Shown: positions 25,406 to 34,663, numbered from the stretch's first letter. The stretch: 64,000 nucleotides of DNA from Thermoanaerobacterium sp. PSU-2 (GCF_002102475.1 NZ_MSQD01000009.1:1-64000); one strand, 5' to 3'. A program made the numbers and translations. Notes: generated by a model not told the origin, from the sequence alone.

Positions 25406-26065
25406 CTATTGCTGTGTCAAAATCAAATCCTCTTTATTGACTTTTTCCATTTTTGTTATGGATACTTCATAGGCTGTTCTCGTTATAATCTCGTTATTAT
25501 CTCCTTTTTTTTGATATTCTCTGCTTTGTACCCTTCCCCACAATTTTATGCGATCGCCTACTTTCAGCTTTTCGCAAAATCTGGCATTTCTCCCCCATGC
25601 GATTACTGGAATATAGTCTGACTTGCTGTATGGTCTATTGACAGCCACAAGCAAATCTGATATTTCTCTCCCAAATGGTGTTGTTCTATAAACAGGCTCT
25701 TTACATATAAATCCGTCCAAAAAAATCTCATTAGGATTTTTAATGCTTTCATCATCACTTACGACTATAATATCCCTTGCAAAAATAGTCAATATCAGCC
25801 TATTTTTACCACCATTTGGCGATTGCCTATTATAAGATCTAAGCTGTCCTTCTATTTTCACTTTAGTGCCTGGAGTTAAGTTTATGCCTTCAAATAGTCT
25901 ATTTGAAATAGTAATCGGAAGCATATCTTTTGCGTCACTTAGTCTTGGCACTTCAAGCGTAAAATTATAAAACTGCTCCCCATAAAGCTCGTGACTAAAC
26001 TCCAATTCGCTTACAATTTTACCAGATACATTAACCATATTATTCCCCAATATATTACCTGCCAT
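25406..26065 (-). CDS. Single-stranded DNA-binding protein with two OB folds
   Basis: A 219-residue protein made of two SSB-like OB domains (about 10-105 and 108-205). Domain one has VNVSGKIVSELEF and KVKIEGQLRSYNRQ; domain two has IFLDGFICKEPVYRTTPFGREISDLLVAVNR and DRIKLWGRVQSREYQKK. The C-terminus (KEDLILTQQ) lacks the acidic DDIPF-type tip by which housekeeping SSB recruits partners, so this is a paralogue and not the replicative SSB. GGGAGAG precedes the ATG. It is upstream of cobO on the same strand. Confidence 0.83.
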   Translation of the reverse strand: MAGNILGNNMVNVSGKIVSELEFSHELYGEQFYNFTLEVPRLSDAKDMLPITISNRLFEGINLTPGTKVKIEGQLRSYNRQSPNGGKNRLILTIFARDIIVVSDDESIKNPNEIFLDGFICKEPVYRTTPFGREISDLLVAVNRPYSKSDYIPVIAWGRNARFCEKLKVGDRIKLWGRVQSREYQKKGDNNEIITRTAYEVSITKMEKVNKEDLILTQQ

Positions 26066-26214
26066 CTGTTTACTCTCCCTTCCATCATGTGTATCTTCTT
26101 AAAATATAGATATTAACAAAGAAGAGCATTTATGACAGGTTTATTAAAATATTTAATCGTTTTACATAAATAAACTTCATTGAACCACCCAACCTCAATA
26201 CGAAGTATTGCAAA

Positions 26215-26255
26215 AAATTTGATATTATTTTTCTCAACATTATCAAAATAATATC
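26215..26255 (-). terminator. AT-rich terminator-like hairpin after the deacetylase gene
   Basis: Perfect 11-bp repeat GATATTATTTT / AAAATAATATC (26221-26231, 26245-26255), followed on the minus strand by AAATTTTTTG. The surrounding 237-bp gap holds no gene; a second small palindrome CAATAC-GAA-GTATTG lies at 26196-26210. Confidence 0.55.
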
Positions 26256-26302
26256 ATTAATTTTATTTTTTTGCAATTATTATTGCATAACTTAATAAAA
26301 TT

Positions 26303-27073
26303 TTATTGTTCTTTATGTTGCCTGCCCTCATGATCAATATAGTAATTTTCTTTATATATCAACTGACTTATAGGAACTATTTGATATCCATTTTCTTTCA
26401 GTTTATCAATGATGTACGGTATCGCCTCAGGTGTAAATTGACCATTATTGTGAAATAGAATAATGGAACCTTTTTTAACGTTCGGCAATACCCTGTTTAT
26501 TATCGCTTCCGTATCAAGACCTCTCCAGTCAAGCGAATCTACATCCCATTGTATAGTATAATATCCTAAACTCTTTGCTGTCTCAATGACTCTATCGTTG
26601 TAGTCACCGTATGGAGGTCTAAATAAATAAGGCTTTTGTCCAGTGATCTTTACAAGTTTCTCCTCACAAGCTTTTATCTCATTTGCCATTTCCGAATCGC
26701 TTAACTGCGTCATGTGTGGATGTGTATTGCTATGGTTTTCCACATCATGACCTTCTTCATAAATTTTTTTTACAAGTTCAGGATATTTATCAATCCAAAG
26801 CCCCGTCAAAAAAAATGTGGCCTTTACATTTTTATCTTTTAATATCTGCAGAAGTCTTTCTGTCTTATCACTGCCCCATGATGCGTCAAACGATATGGCA
26901 ACCCTTTTATCAGGAATATCAACACTGTAAATCGGAAGCTGTCTGTTTATATTAAATAGCGTACTTATAACAGGTGGAACACCGTAATTTGTGTATAAAA
27001 TAGATATAAATGCTAGTACGAAAACCGCTAACAAGTTTATGATGACGCTTTTTTTGATATAATATATCTTCAC
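26303..27073 (-). CDS. Polysaccharide deacetylase (PdaB-like)
   Basis: A 256-residue protein with an N-terminal membrane anchor (about 9-28) and an NodB-homology domain. Motifs: ISFDASWGSD, HSNTHPHMTQ with the metal histidines, FRPPYGDYN, and the C-terminal ILFHNN. The first motif has Ala where the common TFDDG has its second Asp, as in sporulation-type PdaB relatives. It probably de-N-acetylates peptidoglycan during spore formation. The start is GTG behind GGGAGGTT, and that site is the 3' arm of a large inverted repeat. Confidence 0.85.
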   Translation of the reverse strand: MKIYYIKKSVIINLLAVFVLAFISILYTNYGVPPVISTLFNINRQLPIYSVDIPDKRVAISFDASWGSDKTERLLQILKDKNVKATFFLTGLWIDKYPELVKKIYEEGHDVENHSNTHPHMTQLSDSEMANEIKACEEKLVKITGQKPYLFRPPYGDYNDRVIETAKSLGYYTIQWDVDSLDWRGLDTEAIINRVLPNVKKGSIILFHNNGQFTPEAIPYIIDKLKENGYQIVPISQLIYKENYYIDHEGRQHKEQ

Positions 27074-27077
27074 AAAA

Positions 27078-27130
27078 AATAACCTCCCAACTACGAATCT
27101 ATAATAAATTTATTCCTTTGGGAGGTTATT
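27078..27130 (-). promoter_or_regulatory. Inverted repeat that would sequester the deacetylase ribosome binding site
   Basis: AATAACCTCCCAA (27078-27090) and TTGGGAGGTTATT (27118-27130) are perfect 13-bp complements around a 27-base AT-rich interval. On the minus strand the second arm is the GGGAGG ribosome binding site of the deacetylase, followed by a T-run. It can act as a terminator of the upstream sugar operon and as a block on translation of read-through RNA. Confidence 0.65.
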
Positions 27131-27139
27131 ATTACTATT

Positions 27140-27799
27140 TTATAGTAAGTTTAATATTGGCAATGGATCGCTTAAGTCCTTTAAGACAATATCTGCCCCT
27201 TTCACTGTTTCATAATTGCCAACTCCAATAGACACCATTCCTGCTCTATTTATGGCTTCAATACCAGCTTTAGAATCCTCTATTCCTATACATAATTTAG
27301 GTTCAACGTCAATTCCTGCGGCAGCGTTTAAGAAAATTTCCGGATCTGGTTTGCCATTTTTTATTTTTTCTGCATCCACAATGTAGTCAAATGTCTCAAT
27401 GAGGCCAAGGTTTGAAAGAACGGTTTTTGCATTCTTGCTTACAGAAGCCACAGCTATTTTTATTCCTCTATCTTTTAATTCTCTTATTAAGTCTACTACA
27501 CCAGGAAGTAAATCCTTAGATGTCATTCTCTTTATCATCTCTTTGTAGTATTCATTTTTTTTATCTGGCAGATAATACTTTTCTTCTTCACTAAAGAATT
27601 TATCGCTTTTCTTCAAAATTATCTCCAATGACTCAATTCTGCTAATACCTTTCAAATTTTCATTTATTTCTCTGTCAAAATATACATTTAATTCATCAGC
27701 CAACTTTTTCCATGCCAAATAGTGGTATTCAGCAGTATCCGTAATCACACCATCTAAATCAAATATCACGCCTTTATGTTTAACACTTTTGTTTATCAA
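27140..27799 (-). CDS. pgmB: Beta-phosphoglucomutase
   Basis: A 219-residue HAD-family enzyme. The nucleophile and acid/base aspartates are D14 and D16 in GVIFDLDGVITDT; KNGKPDPEIF and IGIEDSKAG complete the HAD core, and the cap domain fits beta-PGM. It converts beta-glucose-1-phosphate, the product of inverting GH65 phosphorylases, to glucose-6-phosphate. The start is TTG after AGAGGTGAAAAAAG and overlaps the phosphorylase gene by 20 bases, indicating tight coupling. Last gene of the sugar operon. Confidence 0.94.
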   Translation of the reverse strand: MINKSVKHKGVIFDLDGVITDTAEYHYLAWKKLADELNVYFDREINENLKGISRIESLEIILKKSDKFFSEEEKYYLPDKKNEYYKEMIKRMTSKDLLPGVVDLIRELKDRGIKIAVASVSKNAKTVLSNLGLIETFDYIVDAEKIKNGKPDPEIFLNAAAGIDVEPKLCIGIEDSKAGIEAINRAGMVSIGVGNYETVKGADIVLKDLSDPLPILNLL

Positions 27800-30125
27800 C
27801 TTTTTTCACCTCTTTTTCAACTTTATTGCCATTCAAAAGCGTTATTTCTTCATCGTAAACATGAATTTTCAACATCTCACCTTCAAGCAATAAAAATGAC
27901 GCTTTTTCTTGGGTAATGCTCACATGTATTTTACAATTTTTATATCTAATGTTGTACGATAAAGACTTCCAACTTTTAGGTATATTAGGCATAAAATGAA
28001 GTCCATCAGGATATGTCATCATTCCACCAAATCCACTTATGATTGCGCTCCAAGCACCAGCCATGCAAGCAGTGTGTATCCCATCTTTCACATTCCCATT
28101 GTAATCATCAAGATCCATTCTCGCCGTCATCATAAAATATTCGTAGGCTTTATCATAATATCCGATCTCATTTGCAAGAATACTGAATATGGCTGGTGAA
28201 AGCGATGAATCATGAGTCGTTATTGGCTCATAGTAATCGTAATTTCGTTTAATTTCATCAATGCTAAATAATTCTCTTCTTAGGTACATAAGCAATAAGA
28301 CATCAGGTTGTTTGCATATCTGATATCTGTATATATTTAGATAATGTCTGTGAAGCAACAAGGGTTTTTCGCTTTCTAAATCTTTGGCATTTAATCTCTC
28401 TTTATAAAGAAAGCTATCGTCCTGTGGAATAATTCCAAAATCATCTGAATAAGGCAAATACATGTTCTGTGCTGCGTAATTCCATTCATTTAGCTCTTCA
28501 TCAGCAAGTCCAATCTTTTCTTTAATGTTAGCATAATATTCCGGAGCTTTTTTAGCCATTTCCTTGGCAACAAAGTATGCATACTCTAAGTTCATTTGTG
28601 CCATATAGTTTGTATACGCATTGTTGTCAACCAATGCCGTATATTCATCAGGTCCTGTTACGCAATTCAAGCAAAATTTATTATTTTTCAAAGGAATATA
28701 TGCACCTATGCTTATCCATAGCCTTGCAGTTTCAAAAACAATCTCCGCACCGTACTTGTACAAAAATTCGTAATCTAAAGTTGCTTCAACGTATTTTTTT
28801 ATAGCCAAAACTATATCAGAGTTTATGTGATATTGAGCTGTTCCAGCTGGAAAATAAGATGAACATTCCGGTCCATCTATCGTCCTCCAGGGATAAAGGG
28901 CACCTTTATATCCCAATTCCTTCGCCCTTTTTCTGGCCGCATCTAACAATTTGTATCGAAACATTACAAAGTTTTTGGCGATCTCTGGTTTTGTGTAGAG
29001 AAAAAATGGCATGATATAGACATCAGAGTCCCAAAAATAGTGTCCTTCATATCCTTCACCAGTAAGACCTTTGGCACATATATTCGCGATATCATTTTTG
29101 GCTACAGACTGCAACAATTGAAATTCGTTGTACCTTATGCCTTGTTGCATAGAAATATCGCCGTCTATTTCCACATCTGCATCCGTCCAAAATTCATTTA
29201 AATAATCAAACTGCTCCTTAAAGATGATATTTACTCCATCCGATTTGGCATTTATGACCTCATGTACCGAACTATCAATAAGCTTATCCTCTAAACATTC
29301 TCTTGATGTGTAGTACGAAATAAACTTATCAAGCTGAAAAATTTTATCTTTTTCAGCATCAATAGAGAATTCAAAACCTATTTTATCATCTGAGTTGTAA
29401 TTTTTAAGTTCATAATGGCAATCAGTTTTTACATCATGGTTTACAGAACAAATGTATTTTAGCTTACTTCTTTTTGTAGTTTGCATTAACCATCCCATAT
29501 ATCCGTCAATGTGACTGTCAATGGTATTTACGACTTTTCCTCTCATGTTATTTCCTACGCGCATGTCATCTGTCTCATTCCCGTAATATACATTTCCATC
29601 AATTTCGGAAATCAATTTTATCTTCCCACTAAAATTTAACGGTCTAAAGCTAAAAACTATAACACCTAAATGTTGCCTTTTAAAAGAGATCAATCTTTTT
29701 ACAGTTATATCCAGCTTTTTCCCTTTTTCAGTCTCCCAAACAATCTTTCGCTCTGTAAAACCTTCCTTCATATTCAGTGTTCTTTCGTATTGAATTAGAT
29801 TGCCTTTCAACAAGTCAAATGGCTCATCATCTACTAACAATTTTACAATTTTGCTATCAGCAACATTTACCATTGCTTCACCGTAAGTTGGAAAACCATA
29901 TCCGCCTTCTGCATAATTGATATCATAGATTTCATAAAATCCGTTAATGTATGTTGCATTAAATGATGTACCATTAGGACCTGAATAACCTTCTTCAAAT
30001 GTGCCTCTCATACCAAAATACCCATTTCCTAAAGAAAAAATAGTTTCATTGCGATAATTTGTTTCTATATGGAATTTGCTTTCTATTATCTTCCATTCAT
30101 CATAAGGATATATTGATTTTTTCAT
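27780..30125 (-). CDS. GH65 disaccharide phosphorylase (kojibiose/maltose-phosphorylase-like)
   Basis: About 781 residues, the usual length of GH65. An N-terminal beta-sandwich (NYRNETIFSLGNGYFGMRGTF) is followed by the (alpha/alpha)6 barrel with GHYFWDSDVYIMPFF, the catalytic acid E in VTGPDEYTALVDNNAYTN, and the phosphate-binding THDSSLSPA. The acceptor loop SSYFPAGTAQYHINSD is of the maltose/kojibiose phosphorylase kind. It splits an alpha-glucosyl disaccharide with phosphate into glucose and beta-glucose-1-phosphate. GGAGGTTCAG before the ATG sets the start. Context (pgmB directly downstream, ABC permeases upstream) favours the kojibiose type known from Thermoanaerobacter, but linkage specificity is not proven. 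Confidence 0.88.
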   Translation of the reverse strand: MKKSIYPYDEWKIIESKFHIETNYRNETIFSLGNGYFGMRGTFEEGYSGPNGTSFNATYINGFYEIYDINYAEGGYGFPTYGEAMVNVADSKIVKLLVDDEPFDLLKGNLIQYERTLNMKEGFTERKIVWETEKGKKLDITVKRLISFKRQHLGVIVFSFRPLNFSGKIKLISEIDGNVYYGNETDDMRVGNNMRGKVVNTIDSHIDGYMGWLMQTTKRSKLKYICSVNHDVKTDCHYELKNYNSDDKIGFEFSIDAEKDKIFQLDKFISYYTSRECLEDKLIDSSVHEVINAKSDGVNIIFKEQFDYLNEFWTDADVEIDGDISMQQGIRYNEFQLLQSVAKNDIANICAKGLTGEGYEGHYFWDSDVYIMPFFLYTKPEIAKNFVMFRYKLLDAARKRAKELGYKGALYPWRTIDGPECSSYFPAGTAQYHINSDIVLAIKKYVEATLDYEFLYKYGAEIVFETARLWISIGAYIPLKNNKFCLNCVTGPDEYTALVDNNAYTNYMAQMNLEYAYFVAKEMAKKAPEYYANIKEKIGLADEELNEWNYAAQNMYLPYSDDFGIIPQDDSFLYKERLNAKDLESEKPLLLHRHYLNIYRYQICKQPDVLLLMYLRRELFSIDEIKRNYDYYEPITTHDSSLSPAIFSILANEIGYYDKAYEYFMMTARMDLDDYNGNVKDGIHTACMAGAWSAIISGFGGMMTYPDGLHFMPNIPKSWKSLSYNIRYKNCKIHVSITQEKASFLLLEGEMLKIHVYDEEITLLNGNKVEKEVKKVDKQKC

Positions 30126-30161
30126 CTGAACCTCCACGCTTTCTAAATAAAGTCGACAAAC

Positions 30162-31007
30162 CTATTTTATTGCACCAGCCATGACACCTTTAATGATGTA
30201 TTTTTGTGAGAACAGGTAAAATATAATTACCGGTATTATCGTCAGCACTAAACCTGCTAATGCCAAATTCCACTCTATAGTAAATTCTCCAAAGAAGAAA
30301 AACGTCGACAGCGGAATAGTCCTAAGGTTAGGACTGCGCAATACCAACGACGGAAGCAAATAGTCATTCCAAAGTGATATAACATTCAATATAGCTACAG
30401 TCACAATAATAGGCTTAAGATTAGGAAAAACTATTCTCCAAAACAATTGAAACTTATTGCATCCATCAATCGTAGCAGCTTCCTCCATTTCAAGCGGAAC
30501 ATTTTTAATAAATCCATGAAACAAAAATGTAGACATGCCTATGCCAAAACCTATATTCATAAAGATAAGCCCATATCTCGTATCAATCAGCGAAAAATTC
30601 GTCCCCGAAATCTGCCATTTACTTAAATACTGCACTAATGGTATCATGACAGATTGAAATGGTATCAGCATTGTTGCAACAAATGTATAAAATATAATAT
30701 TGGAAATAGTCGTTTTATTCCTTTCGAGAACCCATGCCGCCATCGATGACAGCACGATTATAAACACAACACTTGTAACTGTTATAAACAAAGAATTGCC
30801 CAAAGCAGTCAAAAAATCCATCTTTTGTATTGCCTGAATATAATATGTGAAATTTAAGGCCTTAGGTAGACTTAATTCACTTGTAAATATTTCTTTTCTA
30901 TCTTTAAAAGAATTAATAATCATAATATAAACAGGAAATATAACAAATAGTGTCAATACCCAACCGAATATTTCTAAAATAGTCATATTCTTCTTGGCTT
31001 TTTCCAT
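30162..31007 (-). CDS. Carbohydrate ABC transporter permease (MalG type)
   Basis: About 281 residues with six predicted membrane helices and the cytoplasmic ATPase-contact loop EEAATIDGCNKFQLFWRIVFPNLKP. It forms the channel with the permease encoded just upstream, whose stop codon overlaps this ATG by one base. It belongs to the second importer of the locus, between the binding protein and the phosphorylase. No ATPase gene is present. Confidence 0.92.
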   Translation of the reverse strand: MEKAKKNMTILEIFGWVLTLFVIFPVYIMIINSFKDRKEIFTSELSLPKALNFTYYIQAIQKMDFLTALGNSLFITVTSVVFIIVLSSMAAWVLERNKTTISNIIFYTFVATMLIPFQSVMIPLVQYLSKWQISGTNFSLIDTRYGLIFMNIGFGIGMSTFLFHGFIKNVPLEMEEAATIDGCNKFQLFWRIVFPNLKPIIVTVAILNVISLWNDYLLPSLVLRSPNLRTIPLSTFFFFGEFTIEWNLALAGLVLTIIPVIIFYLFSQKYIIKGVMAGAIK

Positions 31008-31882
31008 CACATCTCAACCTCTCTTTTCTTTGTTAAATACACCTGAACAAGTGTAATAGCCATGATTACGACAAAAAATACAACAGCTTTTGATTGAGCT
31101 ATGGCATATTGATTGTGCTTATATGCCGTTTGCACAATATTCATCGTCAATAATTCTGTCGTACCATAAGGTCCGCCGTTTGTAAGCGATAAATTTGTAT
31201 CATATTGCTTAAATGAATTTGACAAAGTTATAAAAAGGCTTATGGTAAAAGAAGGAACAGTAAGTGGTAGTATGATGTTAAATAGCCTTCTCACAGGTCC
31301 TGCACCATCAATAAGAGATGCTTCGATTATGTCTGGATTAATGCTTTCCAATCCTGCAATATATATGATCATTACGTATCCTGACATTTGCCATGCTGAT
31401 ACAATCACAATGCTCCAAAAGGCCATATTAGGATCATTTATCCAATTAAAGAATATATTTGAGGCGTGTAACACAGTCCCTAACTGAACAAACAGTTTTG
31501 TAAATATAAATTGCCATATAAATCCTAATATCAAGCCACCTATTAAATTAGGCATAAAGAAAATCGATCTTAAAATATTTCTAGTCTTCATTTTTCTTGT
31601 CACAAGAAGCGCTAAAGAGAAACCAATTATATTAGAAACTATTACCATAATAATCGCATATTTAAAAGTCAATAAAAATGCACTTAAAAAATTCTGATCT
31701 CTAAACACCTTTAAATAGTTGCTAAATGCTACAAATTTTGAACCAAAAAACGAAAAACCATCCCAATCTGTAAAAGAATAAATTATGCCTAATATAAAAG
31801 GAATTATTACTACATTTATAAAGATAAATAGTGATGGTATTAAAAATAGCCAAAACGTCAATGTATTGCTATTTTTTTTCAT
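31007..31882 (-). CDS. Carbohydrate ABC transporter permease (MalF type)
   Basis: A 291-residue membrane protein with six helices and the coupling loop EASLIDGAGPVRRLFNIILPL. It lies between the solute-binding protein gene and the second permease of the same importer. An 85-bp gap upstream holds a stable hairpin after the binding-protein gene. Confidence 0.92.
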   Translation of the reverse strand: MKKNSNTLTFWLFLIPSLFIFINVVIIPFILGIIYSFTDWDGFSFFGSKFVAFSNYLKVFRDQNFLSAFLLTFKYAIIMVIVSNIIGFSLALLVTRKMKTRNILRSIFFMPNLIGGLILGFIWQFIFTKLFVQLGTVLHASNIFFNWINDPNMAFWSIVIVSAWQMSGYVMIIYIAGLESINPDIIEASLIDGAGPVRRLFNIILPLTVPSFTISLFITLSNSFKQYDTNLSLTNGGPYGTTELLTMNIVQTAYKHNQYAIAQSKAVVFFVVIMAITLVQVYLTKKREVEM

Positions 31883-31917
31883 ATTTTCACTCCTATCGTA
31901 TACACATTGATTTAAAT

Positions 31918-31959
31918 TAGGACATACTTCTCGACCATGTGCAAAAGAAGTATGTCCTA
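31918..31959 (-). terminator. Intercistronic hairpin after the binding-protein gene
   Basis: Perfect 14-bp stem TAGGACATACTTCT / AGAAGTATGTCCTA with a 14-base loop and no strong T-run. Such hairpins usually protect the upstream mRNA and let only part of transcription continue into the permease genes. Confidence 0.7.
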
Positions 31960-31967
31960 TAAGCTAA

Positions 31968-33251
31968 TTACTTGCCAGCATCTTGAACCCAAACATTTGT
32001 CAATTCTGATAAGAATTGATCGTCATTTTTTATAAGTCCAGCATAATACTTTTGAATGACATTAGAACCATCAACATCTATTCCGTTAGGGAAGTAATTG
32101 TTGTACACCCATGGAATGATTTGACCTTTATCAACATACTGAGCAACTTCCGCTGCCAGTGGAGCCTTTGGAGCCTTTACTCCTTTATATGCTGGAATAA
32201 ACTTTAAAGTATCTGCAGAATATTCTTGTCCTTTATCGCTTGTAATCAACCAATCCAAAAATTCAATTGCAGCTTTTTGTTGTTCTGGCGTTGCATATTT
32301 ATTTACACGCCATGCAGTAGCAGTACCAACAGCTAATTTTGTATTTCCACCTGTCGGGAATGGAATAATTCCATATTCAAAATTTGGTTTATCTTGATCC
32401 AAGACTGATTGTACCCAGTCACCTTGGTGTATCATAGCATATTTGCCACTTGCAAATCCCGCCACTTGATCATCGTATGAATCAAGTGCATTGTTTGTAT
32501 ATGGTTTTATCTTATCCATATCTTTTATCCATTGCACTACACTCGGTATGTCTTTCATAGTAATTTGCCCTTTGTCAAGTTTCTCTATATCTGTCTTGTA
32601 ATTTGGATCAACTGCAAAAGCCCAGTTAAAAGGATGTATAAATGAGAAATATGTCTCTTTCGCAAAAGCAATAGGTTTAACAACTCCATTTAATTTTGAC
32701 AATTTTTCACATGCATTAACTAAAGCATCGATGCTTGTTATTGATGCTGGATCTATGTTTGCTTCTTTAAACAAATTTTTATTGTAAATCAAACCATAGC
32801 CTTCAACTGCTGAAGGAAGACCATATAACTTGCCATCAACAGTAACATCGTCTTTTACTCCATCTGCCAACATTTCAGCCGCTTTTGAATTTTTTATTTC
32901 AGCCATATATGGTTGAAATTTAGGAGTATCTGGTCCTGCAATAGTAAATATCGTAGGTGCTTTTTCTGGTGATGCAGAAAACTGCGATTGTAATACAGTA
33001 GCAAAATTATCTCCTGAAGTACCTAAAAGTTTCACTTCTACTTTATCCTGTGATTTGTTGTAGTCATCAATTATAGTTTGGAGATCAGACTGTATTTCGG
33101 TTTTGCTTTGCATCACTGTTATGGTTATCTTGCTATTTTGGCTGGAAGCTGTTCCATTTTGACTAGTTTTGCTATTATTGCTTGATGAACATCCTGTCAC
33201 TAAGGCAATTATTAAGATCGTCGAAATTAATAAACTTAATATTTTTTTCAT
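31968..33251 (-). CDS. Sugar-binding lipoprotein of ABC importer 2
   Basis: A 427-residue family 1 extracellular solute-binding protein. The signal peptide ends at the lipobox VTGC (cysteine 21), followed by a Ser/Asn-rich linker. The body has ITVMQSKTEIQSDLQ, LYGLPSAVEGYGLIYNK and GKYAMIHQGDWV, typical of the maltose-type cluster. It delivers an oligosaccharide to the two permeases downstream. It is the first gene of its operon, behind a sigma-A-type promoter flanked by two identical operators. Confidence 0.92.
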   Translation of the reverse strand: MKKILSLLISTILIIALVTGCSSSNNSKTSQNGTASSQNSKITITVMQSKTEIQSDLQTIIDDYNKSQDKVEVKLLGTSGDNFATVLQSQFSASPEKAPTIFTIAGPDTPKFQPYMAEIKNSKAAEMLADGVKDDVTVDGKLYGLPSAVEGYGLIYNKNLFKEANIDPASITSIDALVNACEKLSKLNGVVKPIAFAKETYFSFIHPFNWAFAVDPNYKTDIEKLDKGQITMKDIPSVVQWIKDMDKIKPYTNNALDSYDDQVAGFASGKYAMIHQGDWVQSVLDQDKPNFEYGIIPFPTGGNTKLAVGTATAWRVNKYATPEQQKAAIEFLDWLITSDKGQEYSADTLKFIPAYKGVKAPKAPLAAEVAQYVDKGQIIPWVYNNYFPNGIDVDGSNVIQKYYAGLIKNDDQFLSELTNVWVQDAGK

Positions 33252-33488
33252 ACAAACGCTCCTCCTATTTTTTAATTTTTATGATGATTGTAAAATCACA
33301 ATTGAAGTTTTTTTAGCACCTCCTTTTAGTTTTTCCAAGATGAGCAATATCGACTTATTATACATAAAGTAAAAATTTGACTTAAATTCAGCAAGCATTG
33401 ATACAACAAATATTCTATTAAAAAATATATTTAACAATTTTAATGTTTTACTTGATTGCTTGCCAAATTTAAGCTTAATAAAGCATAA

Positions 33489-33504
33489 CTGTAACCGCTT
33501 ACAG
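33489..33504. promoter_or_regulatory. Operator O1 (LacI-family or cre)
   Basis: CTGTAACCGCTTACAG, a near-perfect palindrome about 24 bases downstream of the predicted transcription start of the importer-2 operon. The inner 14 bases also match the CcpA cre consensus TGWAANCGNTNWCA. Confidence 0.75.
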
Positions 33505-33533
33505 TTTCTTGACAAATAAAAGCTACAGTTTTT

Positions 33534-33562
33534 ATATCATCCAATCTAAAATAGACTGTCAA
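33534..33562 (-). promoter_or_regulatory. Promoter of the importer-2/phosphorylase operon
   Basis: Minus strand TTGACA (33562-33557), 17 bases, TGATAT (33539-33534), lying between operators O2 and O1. Confidence 0.7.
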
Positions 33563-33572
33563 TAAACACAAT

Positions 33573-33588
33573 CTGTAACCGCTTACAG
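33573..33588. promoter_or_regulatory. Operator O2 (LacI-family or cre)
   Basis: Second exact copy of CTGTAACCGCTTACAG, immediately upstream of the -35 element and 84 bp from O1. Confidence 0.75.
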
Positions 33589-33661
33589 TTATATTGTAAC
33601 ATCTTTTTTAAAAATAATCAATAGTTTTTAAATTATTTTTTTAATTTTTTTGTGCATTTCT

Positions 33662-34663
33662 TTAAATGCAGGACTGGCGAATAATCAATCTGTGCTTTAA
33701 AATAACTCTCTTTTCAGATATTTTTTTATTGTCTATTATCTTTATCAACATGCGAGCTGCAACAGCGCCAATATCGTACATAGGCTGCGCAACAGTAGTT
33801 AAAGCTGGCCTCGTCACCTCTGCCAAGTCGAGATTATCAAATCCTATTATAGAAACATCTTCCGGACATCTTAGACCAGCGTCATAAATGGCATTAATAG
33901 CACCCATAGCCATTACATCACTGAAGGCAAAGATAGCATCTGGTTTAACACTGCCTTTTAGCATTTCTTTTGCAGCTATATAGCCACCTTTTGCTTTAAA
34001 ATTACTTTCTTTTATCAACTCATCATATACTTTAAGACCAGCTTCTTTCATAGCATCGAGAAATCCGTAAAGCCTATCAACACTATCAACAGTTTCTTTC
34101 ATACCGTTCAAATCGCCATGGATGACACCTATTTTTTTGTGACCTTGCGATATCAAATATTTTGTAGCGTCATAAGCAGCTTTTTTATTGTCTATTACTA
34201 CATACGGCACATCATAATTCGTCGCTCTTCCAGCTAATACTAACGGTATTTTTCTGTCTTTGAAAATATCATATATTTCATCCGAAAAATAATCGCTATG
34301 GAATATTATGCCATCCACCCATCTGCTTTTCAACATATCAATGTACTGTATTTCTTTATCTCTGGAGTTATCGGCATTGCAAAGAATTATATTGTACTTA
34401 TATATATTGCATACATCTTCTATTCCGCGAACAACTTCACTATAATACGGGTTAGATATGTCAGGAACTATTAAACCTATAGTGTTTGTCTTCTTCATGG
34501 CCAAACTGCGAGCCAATATGCTTGGCTCATAGCCAAGCTCTTTTGCCGCTTTCAATACACTTTCCCTTGCCTTTTCGCTGACGTATGGACTATTATTAAA
34601 AACTCTTGAAACAGTTGCTGTTGAAACGTTCGCCAGTTTTGCTACATCATCTATATTTGCCAT
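33662..34663 (-). CDS. LacI-family transcriptional regulator 1
   Basis: About 333 residues. The N-terminal helix-turn-helix and hinge read DDVAKLANVSTATVSRVFNN and LARSLAMKKTNTIGLIVPD; the remainder is a periplasmic-binding-like sugar domain. I use the ATG of MANIDD although only a weak GTGG lies before it. Its promoter carries a site of the same family as O1 and O2, so it probably represses itself and the importer-2/phosphorylase operon until a disaccharide or its phosphorylated product is present. CcpA could use the same sites. Confidence 0.9.
   Translation of the reverse strand: MANIDDVAKLANVSTATVSRVFNNSPYVSEKARESVLKAAKELGYEPSILARSLAMKKTNTIGLIVPDISNPYYSEVVRGIEDVCNIYKYNIILCNADNSRDKEIQYIDMLKSRWVDGIIFHSDYFSDEIYDIFKDRKIPLVLAGRATNYDVPYVVIDNKKAAYDATKYLISQGHKKIGVIHGDLNGMKETVDSVDRLYGFLDAMKEAGLKVYDELIKESNFKAKGGYIAAKEMLKGSVKPDAIFAFSDVMAMGAINAIYDAGLRCPEDVSIIGFDNLDLAEVTRPALTTVAQPMYDIGAVAARMLIKIIDNKKISEKRVILKHRLIIRQSCI

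Larger units (their letters stand above)
33252..33661. other. Regulatory interval upstream of importer 2
   Basis: A 410-bp interval with no gene. It contains the promoter of the importer-2 operon and two copies of CTGTAACCGCTTACAG. A 78-codon open frame across it is AT-rich and unlike any protein I know. Confidence 0.7.

Noticed and set aside
33279-33515. 78-codon minus-strand frame upstream of the binding-protein gene
   Set aside because: AT-rich, covers an operator, no ribosome binding site and no recognisable protein features.
33509-33537. Plus-strand TTGACA-17-TTATAT promoter inside the importer-2 control region
   Set aside because: No plus-strand gene follows; the opposite minus-strand promoter fits the operators and the downstream operon.
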